Assembly (NCBI GenBank): GCA_029582155.1
Contig: CM055900.1
Location: forward strand, 44,637,624 to 44,701,623
DNA from: Panopea generosa
Taxonomy: Eukaryota; Mollusca; Bivalvia; Adapedonta; Hiatellidae
Length of the DNA: 64,000 nucleotides
Direction of reading: 5' to 3'
In this document: in pieces, positions 23,630 to 36,500 of the stretch
How the letters are laid out: every line of letters starts with the position of its first letter
Numbering within the stretch: position 1 is the stretch's first letter
Notes under the pieces: generated by a model
Database searches by the model: none
What the model was told of the DNA's origin: nothing
What the model saw: the letters and a program-made list of their open reading frames with translations, nothing else
Made by a program: the position numbers and the translations under genes

Positions 23630-24040
23630 CCCATTTTACATTTGTCTATATGATGACAAGTTTAAATACAAATTGACGTTGATTACGTCAGTAGACTCGG
23701 GTGCGGATCCAGGAAGTAGTTAAATATCGATTAAACAATCCCTTGTGCTTAAACTTATTATTTTAGCCTAAATTTAATATATATAGTCAAATAACGTTTA
23801 GGGTGGAGGGGGTGAGGGTGGGGGTCTTTTTATAATGTCCCAGTGCGTGCTGTTACTATAACAAGACTATAAACACGTCTTTTATTTACATACTTGTCCA
23901 CTTACACTGGCCGTTTGTCCATAGGATGACGTAAGTTTCTATTCAAATTGACGTTGACGAAGCGTGGATAGAGGAAGTAATTAAATATCGATGAAACAAC
24001 TCCAAGTGGAAGTCCAAATATATATTTTAGTCAGTGTAGC
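23630..24040 (+). repeat. two diverged direct copies of a ~150-bp block
   Basis: 23636-23785 and 23885-24040 share, in order, TATTTACATACTTG, CATTTGTC/CGTTTGTC, ATGATGAC/GGATGAC, CAAATTGACGTTGA, GAGGAAGTAATTAAATATCG-type sequence, AAACAA and ATATATTTTAG-type sequence. Spacing is about 250 bp. The second copy leads straight into the 48-bp minisatellite. Confidence 0.7.
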
Positions 24041-24059
24041 CATAATTCAATGTATTTAG

Positions 24060-25948
24060 GCAAATCACACTTAGGTATTAAATATGAAACTATGTCGCGG
24101 ATAGGTAAATACAATTTGTAGTTAGTACATATCCAGGTTATGTCGTGAACATGTATATACCATTTGCAATTAGTACATACCCAGATAATGACGCAAATAT
24201 GTATATGACATGTATAGTTAGTACATACCCAGATTATGTAACGAATATGTCTATACCATGAAAAGTTAGTACATATCGAGGTTACAAATATGTCATGAAT
24301 ATGTGAATACAATTTGTAGTTAGTACATATCCTGATCATGTAACGGATACAGTAATACCATTTGTACTTAATACACATCCAGGTTATGCCGCGAATATGT
24401 ATATACCATTTATAGTTAGTACACACCCAGGTTATGCTGCGAATATGTATATACCATTTGTAGTTAGTACACACCCAGGTTATGCTGCGAATATGTATAT
24501 ACCATTTGTAGTTAGTACACACCAAGGTTATGTTGCGAATATGTATATGCCATTTGTAGTTAATACATATCAAGATTATGTAACGAATATGTTAATACCA
24601 TTTGTACTTAGAACACATCCAGATTATGTCGCTAATATGTATATAACATGTGTGGTTTGTACACACCCAGGTTATATTGCGAATATGTATACACCATTTG
24701 TAATACGTACATATCCATAATAGGAAACGAATATGTAAATACCAATTGTAGTTAGTACACATCCAGTTTATGTCACGAATAGGTCAATACAATTTGTAGT
24801 AAGAACGTATTCAAGTTATGTCACGAATATGTCAATACAATTTGTAGTTAGTACATAACCAGTTTATGTTGCAAATATGTATATACCATTAGTTATTAGT
24901 ACATACCCAGGTTATGTCACGAACATATATATACAATTTCTAACTAGTAACTATCCAGGTAACATATGTGTCACAAATATGTAAATACCATTTGTACTTA
25001 GTACATATCAAGGTTATGCCGTGTATATGTAAATACCATTTGCAGTTAGTACACATCCAGATTATGTCGCAAATATGTATATACCATGTGTAGTTAGTAC
25101 ATATCTAGGTTACATATATTTCACGAATTTGTATATACCATTTGTACTTAGTACATACCCAGATTATGTCGCGAATATATATATATTATACAATTTGTAG
25201 TAAGTACTTATCCAGGTTATGTCAGGTTATGAAAATGCAATTTGTACTTAGTACACACCCAGGTTATGTCGCGAATATGTATATACCATTTGTAGGTAGT
25301 ACACACACAGGTTATGTCGCAAATATGCAAATATCATTTGTATAAAGAACATAACCAGATTATGTCGCTAATATGTAAATACCATTTGTAGTTAGTACAT
25401 ACGCAGGTTATGTCTCAAATATCAAAATACCATTAGTACAAACCCAGATTATGTCACGAATACATATATATACCATTTGTAGTAAGTACATATCCAGGTT
25501 ACATATATGTCACGAATATGTATATACCATTTCTAGTTAGATCATATCCGGGTTATGTCACGAATATATATATACCATTTGTAGTTAATACATATCAAGG
25601 TTACATATATGTCAAGAATATGTATATACCATTTAAAGTTAATACATATCCAGATTACATATATGTCACCAATATTTAAATACCATTTATAGATAGTACA
25701 TATTCAGGTTATGTCACGAATACGTAAATTCCATTTGTACTTAAAATATACCCAGGTTATATGAGTCACGAATATTTATATACCAGTTGTATGTAGTACA
25801 TACCCAGGTTATGTCGCGAATATTTCAATACCGTTTGCAGTTAGTACATATCTAGGTTATGTCAGGAATATGTAAACACCATTTGTAGCTAGTACATATC
25901 CAGATTATATCGCGAATATGTACTTAGTACATACCCAGGTTATGTTGC

Positions 25949-25996
<48 letters not shown>

Positions 25997-26228
25997 GCTT
26001 TGTAGTTAGTACACACCCATATTATTTCGGGAATATGTATATACAATTTGTAGTTAGTAGATACCCAGGTTATGTCATGAATATATATTATTTGTAGTAA
26101 GTACATATAGAGGTTACATATATGTCATGAATATGTAAATACAATTTGTAGTTGATACATACCAAGATTATGTCACGAATATGTATATACCATTTGAACT
26201 TAATACATACCCAGGTTATGTCACGAAT
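24060..26228 (+). repeat. 48-bp minisatellite, array 1
   Basis: About 45 copies of a unit containing TACCATTTGTAGTTAGTAC, then CAGGTTATGTCGCGAATATG. Some units carry an ~8-bp ACATATAT-type insertion before GTCACGAATATG. An internal (AT)n tract sits at ~25950-25994. The same family, reverse complemented, forms the array at 47230-50432. Confidence 0.95.
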
Positions 26229-26252
26229 ATATATATATATATATATATATAA

Positions 26253-26292
<40 letters not shown>
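26229..26292. repeat. (AT)n microsatellite capping array 1
   Basis: AT dinucleotides broken once by AAAG, directly continuing the last 48-bp unit at CACGAATATATAT. Confidence 0.95.
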
Positions 26293-26300
<8 letters not shown>

Positions 26301-27099
26301 TCATAATTTACTGTCTGATTATCTGAAGTTAGTTTACTGTCTATGAAACTGACAAAAAATCGATGTTGCAAATAAAAATTAAACAAAAAACAATATAATG
26401 CACCATACATACATATTTTTGAACATTAGGTATTGTTTAAAATAGTTCGTGAAAACAGTCTGTACATATTCGTTTTTTTATATCTAGCTACGTATAGTTA
26501 TCTTTTGCTATTCATAAAAGATATTTTTCATTCCTTGTTATTACTGAGAAAAAATCTATCATAGTTATAATAATAAGTTGTTTTATTAACAATACAATAC
26601 TACTATACACTTTTATGTATTGTTTTTATGTATTGGGTTTAAGTGTTTTTGTGTTAATTAATAAACATCAACTTTTAAATAAAAAACCCACATTTATATG
26701 GCTCGCATATATATGGATCCACTGGCAATCGCATAATTCTTAAAGTTATTATGCAAATGTGGTGTTTCAGTTCAAAAGGCCGCTTCCATTTAATTATGTA
26801 CAAATACAACGTCGAGCTCCTGACGTAATTGTTTTGTTTCTGCACATGAGGTTACTTGCCATCAGTTATTTGTCTGCAATCTATAAACAAAATAATTAAT
26901 GTAAAATTTAAAAGTTAATTCATCTGCTGAGATAGACAGTTAAATTTAATATCAAATAAATTAACTCTTACAAACGGCTAGTTCAGTCGCTACGTAGTGC
27001 ATTGGCCTAATGCACATGACTGACTTTGTAATCTGAGCTGCTTTGTTTATTGTGAAGTATCAGTTTTGCCTGCAAATAAACCACGATTTTATAGACACC
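26293..27099. other. intergenic, no gene seen
   Basis: AT-rich, short frames only. Confidence 0.5.
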
Positions 27100-27563
27100 A
27101 TGGTTTGAAACCACGATTTTATTGACACAATTGTTCGTTCACCATGGTTCGTTCACCGGTGACCACGGACAACGTGGTTTGTTAACCGATGTTCATAGAC
27201 ACCATGGTTCGTTGACCGATGTCCATAGACACCATGGTTCGTTGATCGATCTATATAGACACCATGGTTCGTTCGACGATGTCCATAGACACTATGGTTC
27301 GTTCACCGATGTCCATGGACTAAATGGTTCCTTCACCGATGTCCATGGACATCATGGTTCGTTCACCGATGTCCATGGACACCGTGGTTCGTTCATCGAT
27401 GTCAATAAACACCATGGTTCGTTCAGCGATGTCCATAGATACCATTATTCGTTAACCGGTGTCCATAGACACCATGGTTCGTTGACCGATGTCCATAGAC
27501 ACCATGGTTCGTTGACCGATGTCCATAGACACCATGGTTCGTTCACCGATGTTCACCTCTGAG
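27100..27563 (+). repeat. 30-bp minisatellite with an open His-rich frame
   Basis: About 15 copies of a unit starting CACCATGGTTCGTTCACCG and continuing ATGTCCATAGA. The plus frame 27122-27562 stays open through the array and reads as a ten-residue repeat HHGSFTDVHR with variants (LTDVHR, FIDVNK). It begins with an ATG inside the array and stops at its end. No signal peptide is seen and no exon evidence supports translation. Confidence 0.9.
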
Positions 27564-27997
27564 TACCTCATGTCTGCTTCAATTTCCGATTGTTGAACTA
27601 GTTCATTTGGCGAACATTGGTTAGAGTGTGTCGACGTTTTTGTTGATGTCAATGAGTTCATCAATATTTACGTTTGAAAACATATTCTACTGTTGTCATT
27701 TCTGGTTAAGGATTGTTTAACACATCCTTTGTAGGTCACATTACACAAATAAAAACAATGATTGCTTTAAACAATTAAATGTTTAAAATATCGTCTAAAT
27801 GTCACACCGTTTTTCGGAAAGCCCTTCTTCATTGTTCGACGATCTCTTGTATTTACATCATTGTAACATAGCTTATAAATATATATATGTATATATTTGC
27901 TCAAGTAAAGCGTATTATAATATCGTTGAGATAAACTGACAAAGATATTTACCTATATGCCGCATAGGTCAGTTAAATTCTTACCTTTAAGGTTAAT
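27564..27997. other. intergenic, no gene seen
   Basis: AT-rich, with a short ATATATATGTATATAT tract near 27880. Confidence 0.5.
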
Positions 27998-28650
27998 TGC
28001 CTATCTGTGACAAAACATTTATAAACCTTTTAGACTTTTCGCCTTTGTCATTAGCAAATATACTTAGAAATGAACTTGGAAATTGCAGTAAATGGATAGT
28101 TGACAACACATTGTCATTATTGAAATTTCTGTATAGACAAAACCAATGTTTAAATTTGAACCTCAGAAAAATGTTATGTAACGCCTTAATAAAATCTTGG
28201 TACAATGACAGATGCCAGATAACAAATTATTCAAAACGAAGTTGTCAAATTCATTTATGATTACGATTGTAGAACTTCTTTAAAAGTCTCTATTGGTTGA
28301 TTAAGTGTTGAAAATAGAGAAAAACAATTGAGACTTAGCCATGTTCATAAACAATTAAAAGATACGTGCCCATTTTACCTACTTGATAATTTTATTTTAG
28401 TCTCCAAGACACATTATAAAAGTCTACATAGTTTAGGAAGTTTTCTTGTACCTCAGGTAGATAGTTTTATGCCTAATACTTTTCATCAAGCTATTCGGGA
28501 CTCGAACAATCTTTCAAGACATATAAAATATGAAAACAAAATTGCTTTTGAAAAAGAAGTAAAAGTGCAACCTATTGAGACGATTAAAAGTACAGAAAAA
28601 GCAGAATTATTTTTATTAATATTGTCATTTATTTTTAACATTTTATGTTC
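27998..28650 (+). mobile_element. 3' fragment of a second LINE (C-terminal part of ORF2)
   Basis: The translation gives LLKFLYRQNQCLNLNLRKML and LCNALIKSWYND (28110-28215), QNEVVKFIYDYDCRTSLKVS-type sequence (28230-28300), then EKQLRLSHVHKQLKD and NTFHQAIRDSNNLSRHIK (28320-28530). This is the post-RT C-terminal region typical of CR1/L2-type non-LTR elements (compare RLLCNALIQPHFDYACSAWY-like and NTFFYTAIKDWNSLP-like family sequence). Only the 3' end is present, as expected of a 5'-truncated copy. It contains a frameshift near 28250 and a stop near 28300. No clear poly(A) tail or target-site duplication is visible. It differs from the LINE at 4.4-6.8 kb. Confidence 0.8.
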
Positions 28651-28846
28651 ACGAAATGATCCAGCTGTACATAGTATGAAAGAAACCTATGCAATTTGAA
28701 GAAATCGGCGCGATTTTCTACAACAACACGTGTTACTTTCTAGAAACAAGTAATTGAAAAGGTCGTCAATAAATAATTGTATTCATGATTGATTTTAAAA
28801 ATCCGAAGATATGTTATTGTCACGTGACATGAAAAATGAAATGTCT

Positions 28847-28982
28847 ATTGGCACGACGGTCGTGGCCATTATTTTTCTTATCCGCACAACAATCGTGCAC
28901 ATTATTGTCTTTATCCGCACGTCGGCCGTGCCAATGACTGCGCTTATCCGCACGACGGTATACCGATATTGTTTCTTATTGG
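28847..28982. repeat. four short tandem units, each with an imperfect palindrome
   Basis: Units of ~33-37 bp, each opening with a hairpin-capable core: GGCACGACGGTCGTGGCC, GCACAACAATCGTGC, GCACGTCGGCCGTGCC and a decayed GCACGACGGTATACC. They are separated by ATTATTxTTCTTATCC-like spacers. Confidence 0.8.
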
Positions 28983-29164
28983 AAGGACAGGTTCTCAACA
29001 AGGGAAGTAAGTCACGGCAAATAGTCACGGGGTGTAAGTATATGTAATTTTTAGCATTTTCACGATTAGGTTGAGATTGATAGGATCTGACACTAGTCAT
29101 TTCATATGGAATTTTATTAGGCGAGTTCAGGATAAAGCAAGTTAATGGAATTAAAGTAGTAAAA
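28983..29164. other. spacer, no gene seen
   Basis: No supportable feature. Confidence 0.5.
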
Positions 29165-29385
29165 AAAAACAACACCCTGTCCAACTGGAATTCTTCTATT
29201 CCAATTGGAATTAGTTTCCAATGGGAAATTCCGTTTTCCAACCGGTCAATCACAATTTGGAAACACAAGTTTTCAATTAGAAGGCAAAGAGTCCAATTGA
29301 AAGATTTTTTTTTATAGATTCTATTTTTAGATCAAGTTTCCAGTTTGAAGGTAAAACATCCAATTGGACGATTCCATTTATAGAT
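29165..29385. repeat. cluster of CCAATTGGA-type palindromes
   Basis: Repeated versions of TCCAATTGGAA (near 29211, 29292 and 29362) and half-sites TCCAACTGGAA, TTTCCAATGGGAAA and TTTCCAACCGG. A matching cluster lies at 45985-46135. Confidence 0.75.
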
Positions 29386-29639
29386 CCAATTTTTTGTGTA
29401 CGTGTAAAGTAGGTGCGTGTGTATGTGAATGTGGACATGCGTTTGAAAGTGAGTGCAGCGTAGGTGCTTGTGTAAGTGCGTTTGTGTGACCTTCTCTGTG
29501 TGCTTGAAGCGTACGTGCGTTTGTAGGTTTGTATATGCAGCATGTGCGTGGATGCTTGTACGTGAATATATGTGCATTAAAACTAGAAGCAAACAAAAAA
29601 CATGCATTTATTAGTGTGCGTGCGTGTAGTGTACTAAGT

Positions 29640-30097
29640 GACAGAAATTACAACAAAAGCAGCCGCAGTAGTAGTAGAAGAAGTTGTAGTAATAGTGGTA
29701 GTAGTAAAAGTAGTAGTAGTAGTTGTAATAGTAGTAGAAGTAGTAGAAGTAATAGAAGTAGTAGTAGTAGTAGTAGTTGTAGTAGTAGTAGTAGTAGTAG
29801 TAGAAGTAGTGTTCGTGGTTGTGGTGGTGGTGGTTGTGGTGTTGATGGTAGTAGAAGTAGAAGTAGTAGTAGTGGTAGTGGTGGTGGTAGTAGTAGTAGA
29901 AGTAGTGGTGGTGGTGATGGTAGTATAAGTAGTAGTAGTAAAAGTATAAGTAGTTGTAGTGGTGGTAGTGGTGGTAGTAATAATAGAAGTAGAAGTAGTA
30001 GTAGTACTAGTAGTGGTAGTAGTTTTGGTGATAGTAGTAGTAAAAGTAGTTGTAGTAGTATTAGTGGTATCAGTAGTAGTGGTGGTGGTGATTGTAA

Positions 30098-30172
<75 letters not shown>

Positions 30173-30186
30173 AAGTAGTAGTAGTG

Positions 30187-30217
<31 letters not shown>

Positions 30218-30770
30218 CAGTTGTCGTTGTTGTAGAAGCAGTAGTAGTGGTGGTGGTGGGGGTGGTGGTAGTAGTAGTAGTAGTAGTGTTGATGGTGGTA
30301 GTCGAAGTGGTGATGGTGATGGTGATGGTGATGGTGGCAGTTGTAGTAGCAGTAGTAGAAATAGTAGTAGTTGTGATGGTGGTGGTGGTGGTGGTGGTAG
30401 AAGTAGTAGTAATAGTAGTGGCAGTTGTCGTTGTTGTAGTAGTAGTAGTAGTGGTGGTGGTGGGGGTAGTAGTTGTAGTAGTAGTGTTGATGGTGGTGGT
30501 GGTAGTAGTAGTGGTAATAGTGATGGTGGCAGTTGTAGTAGCAGTAGTAGAAATAGTAGTAGTTGTGGTGGTGGTAGTTGTAGTAGTAGTAGTAGTAGTA
30601 GTAGTGGCAGCGGCGGCGGCGGGGGCGGTGGGGGTGATAGTAGTTGTTGTAGTAGTGGTGGTGATGGTAGTCGTGTGGAAGTAGTAGTAATAGTAGTAGT
30701 AGAAGTAGAAGTACTAGTAGTACTAGTATGTGTTGTTAGTGAACGTATTGTAGTAGAAGTAGTCGTGGTC
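29640..30770 (+). repeat. (TAG)n trinucleotide array, copy 1
   Basis: Over 1.1 kb of TAG/TGG triplets with a pure (TAG)n core at ~30096-30170 and GGT-rich blocks. Because the period is three, one frame reads as a Ser/Gly-rich chain of 414 codons and another as poly-Val; neither looks like a real protein. Confidence 0.97.
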
Positions 30771-31396
30771 TAAAATCTAAAGTCCTTTAAATATTAAAAG
30801 TAAACATCGCAATTTAAATAGTTTTTTTTTCGTTGCCCCAAAAAATAATAAATACCAACCTTTTCAAAAAATATAATTGCGAAAAAGTTTTATAAGCCAC
30901 ACAGTTTTTTGTACGATAACATGCCGGAACAGTATGTGTAAAAAACCTTCGGACACTATGGCGTCACACAGCGCGAGCTTATCATTGACAATGCGTTATT
31001 GAATTACCCGTGGGGCAATGTGGGATAACAGAAGGTAGTATCGATGCCCAATATATACTTTAAGAAAATCCACTTTATACTTGATTGGCAAATTAAACAC
31101 TTGAGAACAGATAAAAAATAATATTTTAAAAAACGTACGTCTATAATAAGTTGCGAATCATATCATATAATCAGAATATGTGCCAAACTCTGCTATGGAA
31201 CTTTAAAACTTACGAGGAACAAATTGTATCAAGGAATTTTAGAAGAGAGAAATAAAATTCCTTGATTGTATATATAATGTTTAGGATATCGGTTAAAGTA
31301 CATATATTTAAAGTGTAACGATAAAATACATTTTATAATCTAGGTATAGTATTTTACGAATGTAGGACAAAACCCACTACACTGTTTTAAATAGAG
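30771..31396. other. AT-rich spacer, no gene seen
   Basis: Unique DNA between the trinucleotide array and the BEL/Pao element. Confidence 0.5.
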
Positions 31397-31735
31397 TGTA
31401 TTCAGATAAAAGGACAGCCAGTTAACCGTTTTACCACTTTATTGTTCTTGCACAAACTGACAAGGTATGGATTTGTGATAGCTTGTCAGTTTGTGCAAGA
31501 ACAATAAAGTGGTAAAACGGTTAACTGGCTGTCCTTTTATCTGAAGCATTATCGGGGGGACTGCATAGTTAATAGACCATAAGGGCACTAAATAGCCGAT
31601 ATACAGCCATGTTGAACCAAGCGACAGGATTCAATCCAATATGTCTGCCTCCTGCCGAAGCTGCGAGGTGTAAAGACAAAAAGTAGTGGAAAGTAACGGA
31701 AAGGATGGCACGTACTAAACAGCACACTCCCCACA
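31397..31735 (-). repeat. terminal repeat of the BEL/Pao element, left side
   Basis: About 339 bp opening with TGTATTCAG and closing with CTCCCCACA, so it has the TGT...ACA ends expected of an LTR. It carries an internal inverted repeat with ~60-bp arms (31402-31456 against ~31476-31540, including CCAGTTAACCGTTTTACCAC), which would form a long hairpin. Confidence 0.8.
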
Positions 31736-34700
31736 TGATATCAATATTATAATGATATCACTCTTAACTATCAAAATTTTCAAACACAAATAACAAAGTT
31801 TTATAAATGCTTAAGATACAATTTTGACTTAAAAGTTTTACTGTAAAACAATTTTATGACAAACTTATTTTGGGTGCAAACGGAGCCAAGCTTGAGAAAA
31901 GAATATCATGAGTCCCATCTGTACAAAATTTGCTTACAATTTGTTGCTTAAATGAGGACTAAAAGTGGTGTAGAAAGCTCCTGCAGGAGCTCTCTTAATT
32001 AGTACCAAAGGACAATGATTCAAATAATGTTACAAAAATTAACAGTGATAAAATGCTTACAAACACGCCCTCAGGTATTTCAGCTTAATACAAGATACTG
32101 ACAAGTATAGTAACACTGGTCTATACAATATTAAGTATTGGTTCCAACTGATGTAGGATAAAGCAGGTAATACTGGATACCATAACATTGTAAATTGTAC
32201 TTTCTCAACTTATACCTGACTAAATAACACTTCAAATCTCAAGTGGCCTGGGAAAGCTTGTTGCTTTCTTAATATCTGATAAGTACAACAACCTCAACTA
32301 CAGGCCTGACTAGACAAGTCTGCTTTCCTTCTCTCATAATGCAGACCTCAACTTTACGCACTCGACCGTCTGCGCTTGGAAATACACGTGATACTCGTCC
32401 CATTGGCTAACAATTTCTAGCAACTTCTTTGTCCTTAAGCAAGACAACATCATCTACTTTGATTGGTGTTTGATCATTGTGCCATTTCGTTCTAGTCTGC
32501 AATGACTAAAAAATTCACGTCGCCATTTTAACCAGAACTGATCTGCCAAGTACCTCACCCGTTTCCACTGATCTTTGTACATGTCCTTGAAAGACAAACC
32601 GCCTAATGGTTGCTGATCATTGTTAAGCTTCAAGTTCAATAATGCTGAAGGACTAAGGACTTCTGGACAATCTGGGTCAGAAGAGATGGGGACAATAGGC
32701 CTTGCATTGATGATTGCACCAACCTCTGCCATAAGTGTGACTAAAACATCATGAGTAAGGTTGTGAGTACCAGAGAGCAACGACTCTAAAATACGTCTTG
32801 TTAACCCAATCATTCACTCCCATACGCCTCCCATATGGGAGCTGTGTGGCGTGTTAAACAGCCAAACACAACCTGACCCCAATAGAAAACCCTTGGTTCT
32901 CTCATCCTCAACTTTGATAGCTTCTGCATTGATCAAATCTGTAGCCCCTACAAAATTTGTACCTCGATCAGAACGGAAAAGTGTCACTTTGCCTCTGATA
33001 GCTATGAGTCGGCGGAGTGCGTTGACAAAGGCGGAGGACGACATCTCATCTATAACCTCTATATGTACAGCACGTATAGACAAACATGTGAATAGTACCG
33101 CCCAAAGCTTGGCACTGACTTGAGACCCTCGAGTTTTCCGGAAGACAACCTACCAAGGTCCAAATACATCTACCCCAACCTGTGAAAAGGGTGCAGCCTC
33201 TACTGTTCTATCTACGGGCAGGTCAGACATTTTCTGATTTTCAATCCTTCCCCTGAGTTTCTTACAGGGTACGCAATGGAAGATAAAGGAAGTTACAGCA
33301 CGCCTACCACCTATTACCCAATAGCCACCCTGCCTAATAGCTCCTTCTGTAAGCAAGCGTCCTTGATAATGGACAGATTCATGAAACTTTCTAATGATCA
33401 ATGTAGTAACATGATGTTTGGCTGACAAAATAATGGGATGCTTTTCCTCCATTGGCAAACTGCTATTGCTAAGACGACCCCCCACTCGGAGCAAACCAAA
33501 CTCATCCAAGAAAGGATTCAATGACAATAAAAGACTATCACTATCCAACTGTTCCCTAGAACGCAATGTGGCAACATCTGTGGGAAAGCATGCAAATTGG
33601 ATTTCTTTGATAACCAAATGCTTCGCTCTGTCATTATTTTGAACCAATCTTGATTGGGGACAAGCATGCCAGCCACTGCAAGTGGAGTTCTTCCTGAATT
33701 ACATAGCTACATGTATCAAAATCGACACTGCAATTACTAGCTTATCCCAAGAGGAAAAACGCTCAAACCTATCAGATCCTAAACAACCTTTTACGGCAAC
33801 ACCCGTAGAAAGAGCAGTCATATTAGCACGAATCTCAGAGTCTAGGTTGGGATCAAACAAGGGATAGAACTCTGGCACTCTAGTTTTTTGGACTGTAAGG
33901 AAAGGTGGTCTTAATAGCCAAGAACTATCTACCAAAAATGATGGGAAAGCACCTCTAGTACCAATATCTGCAGGATTCTTATCGGACAGCACGTACTGCC
34001 ATTGCATCGGACTACTCACATGCCTTATCTTGTAAACCCGGTTACTGACACATGTATAAAACCTACGAGACTGGTTACATATATAGCCAAGTACAACCCG
34101 ACTGTCTGAGTAGAACCTAGTATGACTGATCTCAATGTCTAGATTCTCAACGACCATCTGATACAGCTCTATAGCTAGAACAGCTCCACAGAGTTCTAAC
34201 CTTGGGATGGTGTGACCATTAGAAGGGGCAACCTTGACCTTTCCAAGTATGAAGCTAGACTGTTTTATACCACTGCTAGAAACTGCCACAAGAAATACTA
34301 CTGCTGCAATAGACTTCTCTGAGGCATCAGAAAATATGTGCAGCTCAAACTCTGACATCTTTGTAATTGACAACTTGAACAGACTCCTGGGAATCTTAAC
34401 ACACTGCATGTCACTAATACTGTCTAACCAATTTTGCCACCTGACCTCAGTGTCAGGAGGTAATGGGTCGTCCAAATCTACTCCACTAGACACTACATCT
34501 CTCAGAATCTGCCTACCTCCAATCACGACTGGTGCAAGAAAATCCAGTGGGTAAAAAATGCTGTTGATAGTAGACAAAATGCCCCGTTTCGTGACTGGCC
34601 TGTTTTCTACTTTGGAACTGAAAATAAAACAATCTAAATGAAGATCCCACTCCAGACCAAGACTACGCTGAGTGGGCAGACTCTCCTGGTCAAAATCAAC

Positions 34701-35183
34701 ACGACTCAAATGTGTGGCTAAATATTGTCTAGGCAGACTTTTCATGATCTCTGGGTCATTTGAAACAATTTTGTGCAGACACAAACCGGTAAAAGCCAAT
34801 GACTTCTGTGTACGTTGCAACAATTCTACAGCCTTTGATACTGAAGAACATGACGTGAGCCCATCATCGACGTAAAAGTCTTTATTTACAAAGTTCTGCA
34901 CGTCTCTGTCAGACCTCTCAGCTGCTTTTCTAAGACCAAAGGTAGCAACTGCCGGGGTTGGGCTATTCCCAAACACATGCTTACACATCCTGTATTCTAC
35001 AAGAGGCTTAGGTAAGTCATTATCTTGATACCATATGAACCGCAAATAATTCCTGTAACTCTCATCTACTCCAAAGCAATAGAAAATCTGCTCTATATCT
35101 GCCGCAACTGCTACAACATCACGCCTAAAACGCATCAGAATGCCTAGCAGACTGTTTGTAAGGTTAGGACCTTGAAGCAACAC

Positions 35184-35694
35184 TGTGCTGTTTAGTACGT
35201 GCCATCCTTTCCGTTACTTTCCACTATTTTTGGTCTTTACACCTCGCGGCTTCTGCAGGAGGCAGACATATTGGATTGAATCCTGTCGCTTGGTTCAACA
35301 TGGCTGTATATCGGCTGTTTAGTGCCCTTATGGTCTATTTACTATGCAGTCCCCCCGATAATGCTTCAGATTAAAGGACAGCCAGTTAACAGTTTTAACA
35401 CTTTATTGTTCTTGCACAAACTGACAAGGTATGGATTTGTGATAGCTTGGTAAATAGCTGCAAAGAAACAAAATAAAGAGGTAAAACGGTTAACTGGCTG
35501 TCCTTTTATCTGAAGCATTATCGGGGGGACTGCATAGTAAATAGACCATAAGGGCACTAAATAGCCGATATACAGCCATGTTGAACCAAGCGACAGGATT
35601 CAATCCAATATGTCTGCCTCCTGCCGAAGCTGCGAGGTGTAAAGACCAAAAATAGTGGAAAGTAACGGAAAGGATGGCACGTACTAAACAGCAC
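35184..35694. repeat. terminal repeat of the BEL/Pao element, right side, palindromic
   Basis: A copy in the same orientation as the left terminal repeat occupies ~35372-35694. Directly inside it lies an inverted copy of most of the same sequence (35184-35400), giving a ~510-bp palindrome with arms of ~210 bp around a ~75-bp centre. The phrase GTACTAAACAGCACA marks three places: the right edge, the left repeat and (inverted) the junction with the reverse transcriptase region. Confidence 0.85.
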
Positions 35695-35720
35695 ACTACT
35701 ACTACTACTAATACTACTAC

Positions 35721-35756
<36 letters not shown>

Positions 35757-35977
35757 TATTTCTACAACTACTACTACTACTTCTACTACTACTACTACTT
35801 CTACTATTACTACTACTACTACTGCTGCTGCTGCTACTATTACTACTGCTTCTTCTGCTGCTACTACTACTACTTCTACTACTACTACTACTACTACTTC
35901 TTCTACTACTACTACTACTATTGCTACTACTTCTACTACAACTATTACTACTACTATCGCTACTACTACTGCTTCTT

Positions 35978-36044
<67 letters not shown>

Positions 36045-36231
36045 TACTACTACTTCTACTACTACTACTTCTGCTACTGCTACTACTCTACTACTACTAC
36101 AAATACTACTAATACTATTTCTACTACGATTACTTCTACTAGTGCTGTTACTTCTACTACTACTACTACAGCTACTGGTGCTGCTACTACCATTACTTCC
36201 ACAACTACTACTACTACTTCTACTACTACTT

Positions 36232-36278
<47 letters not shown>

Positions 36279-36445
36279 GCTGCTGCTACTACTACTACTA
36301 CTACTACTACTGCTGCTACTGCTACTGCTGCTACTACTACTACTTCTACTATTACTACTACTATTACTACTTCTGCTGCTGCTGCTGCTGCTACTACTAC
36401 TACTACTACTACTACTATTACTACTACTACTACCACTACTTCTAT

Positions 36446-36500
<55 letters not shown>

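Larger units (their letters stand above)
31397..35694 (-). mobile_element. BEL/Pao LTR retrotransposon, broken fossil copy
   Basis: Minus-strand element. Its parts, from right to left, are: reverse transcriptase with a YVDD box and an RNase H-like region (about 33.7-35.18 kb); the zinc-binding (HHCC-type) segment and catalytic core of integrase (about 32.8-33.65 kb); and the C-terminal integrase tail typical of BEL/Pao (about 32.27-32.8 kb). No gag or protease region is recognisable. The element is incomplete, with several breaks. Terminal-repeat sequence is present at both ends, and the shared ~190 bp differ at only about three positions by eye, which suggests a recent insertion. The right end is a palindrome (see its own entry) and abuts the (CTA)n array. 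Confidence 0.92.

Noticed and set aside
29529-30773. 414-codon Ser/Gly-rich frame
   Set aside because: It is a direct reading of (TAG)n/(TGG)n triplets; the overlapping frame is equally open as poly-Val, so openness comes from the repeat period, not from coding constraint.
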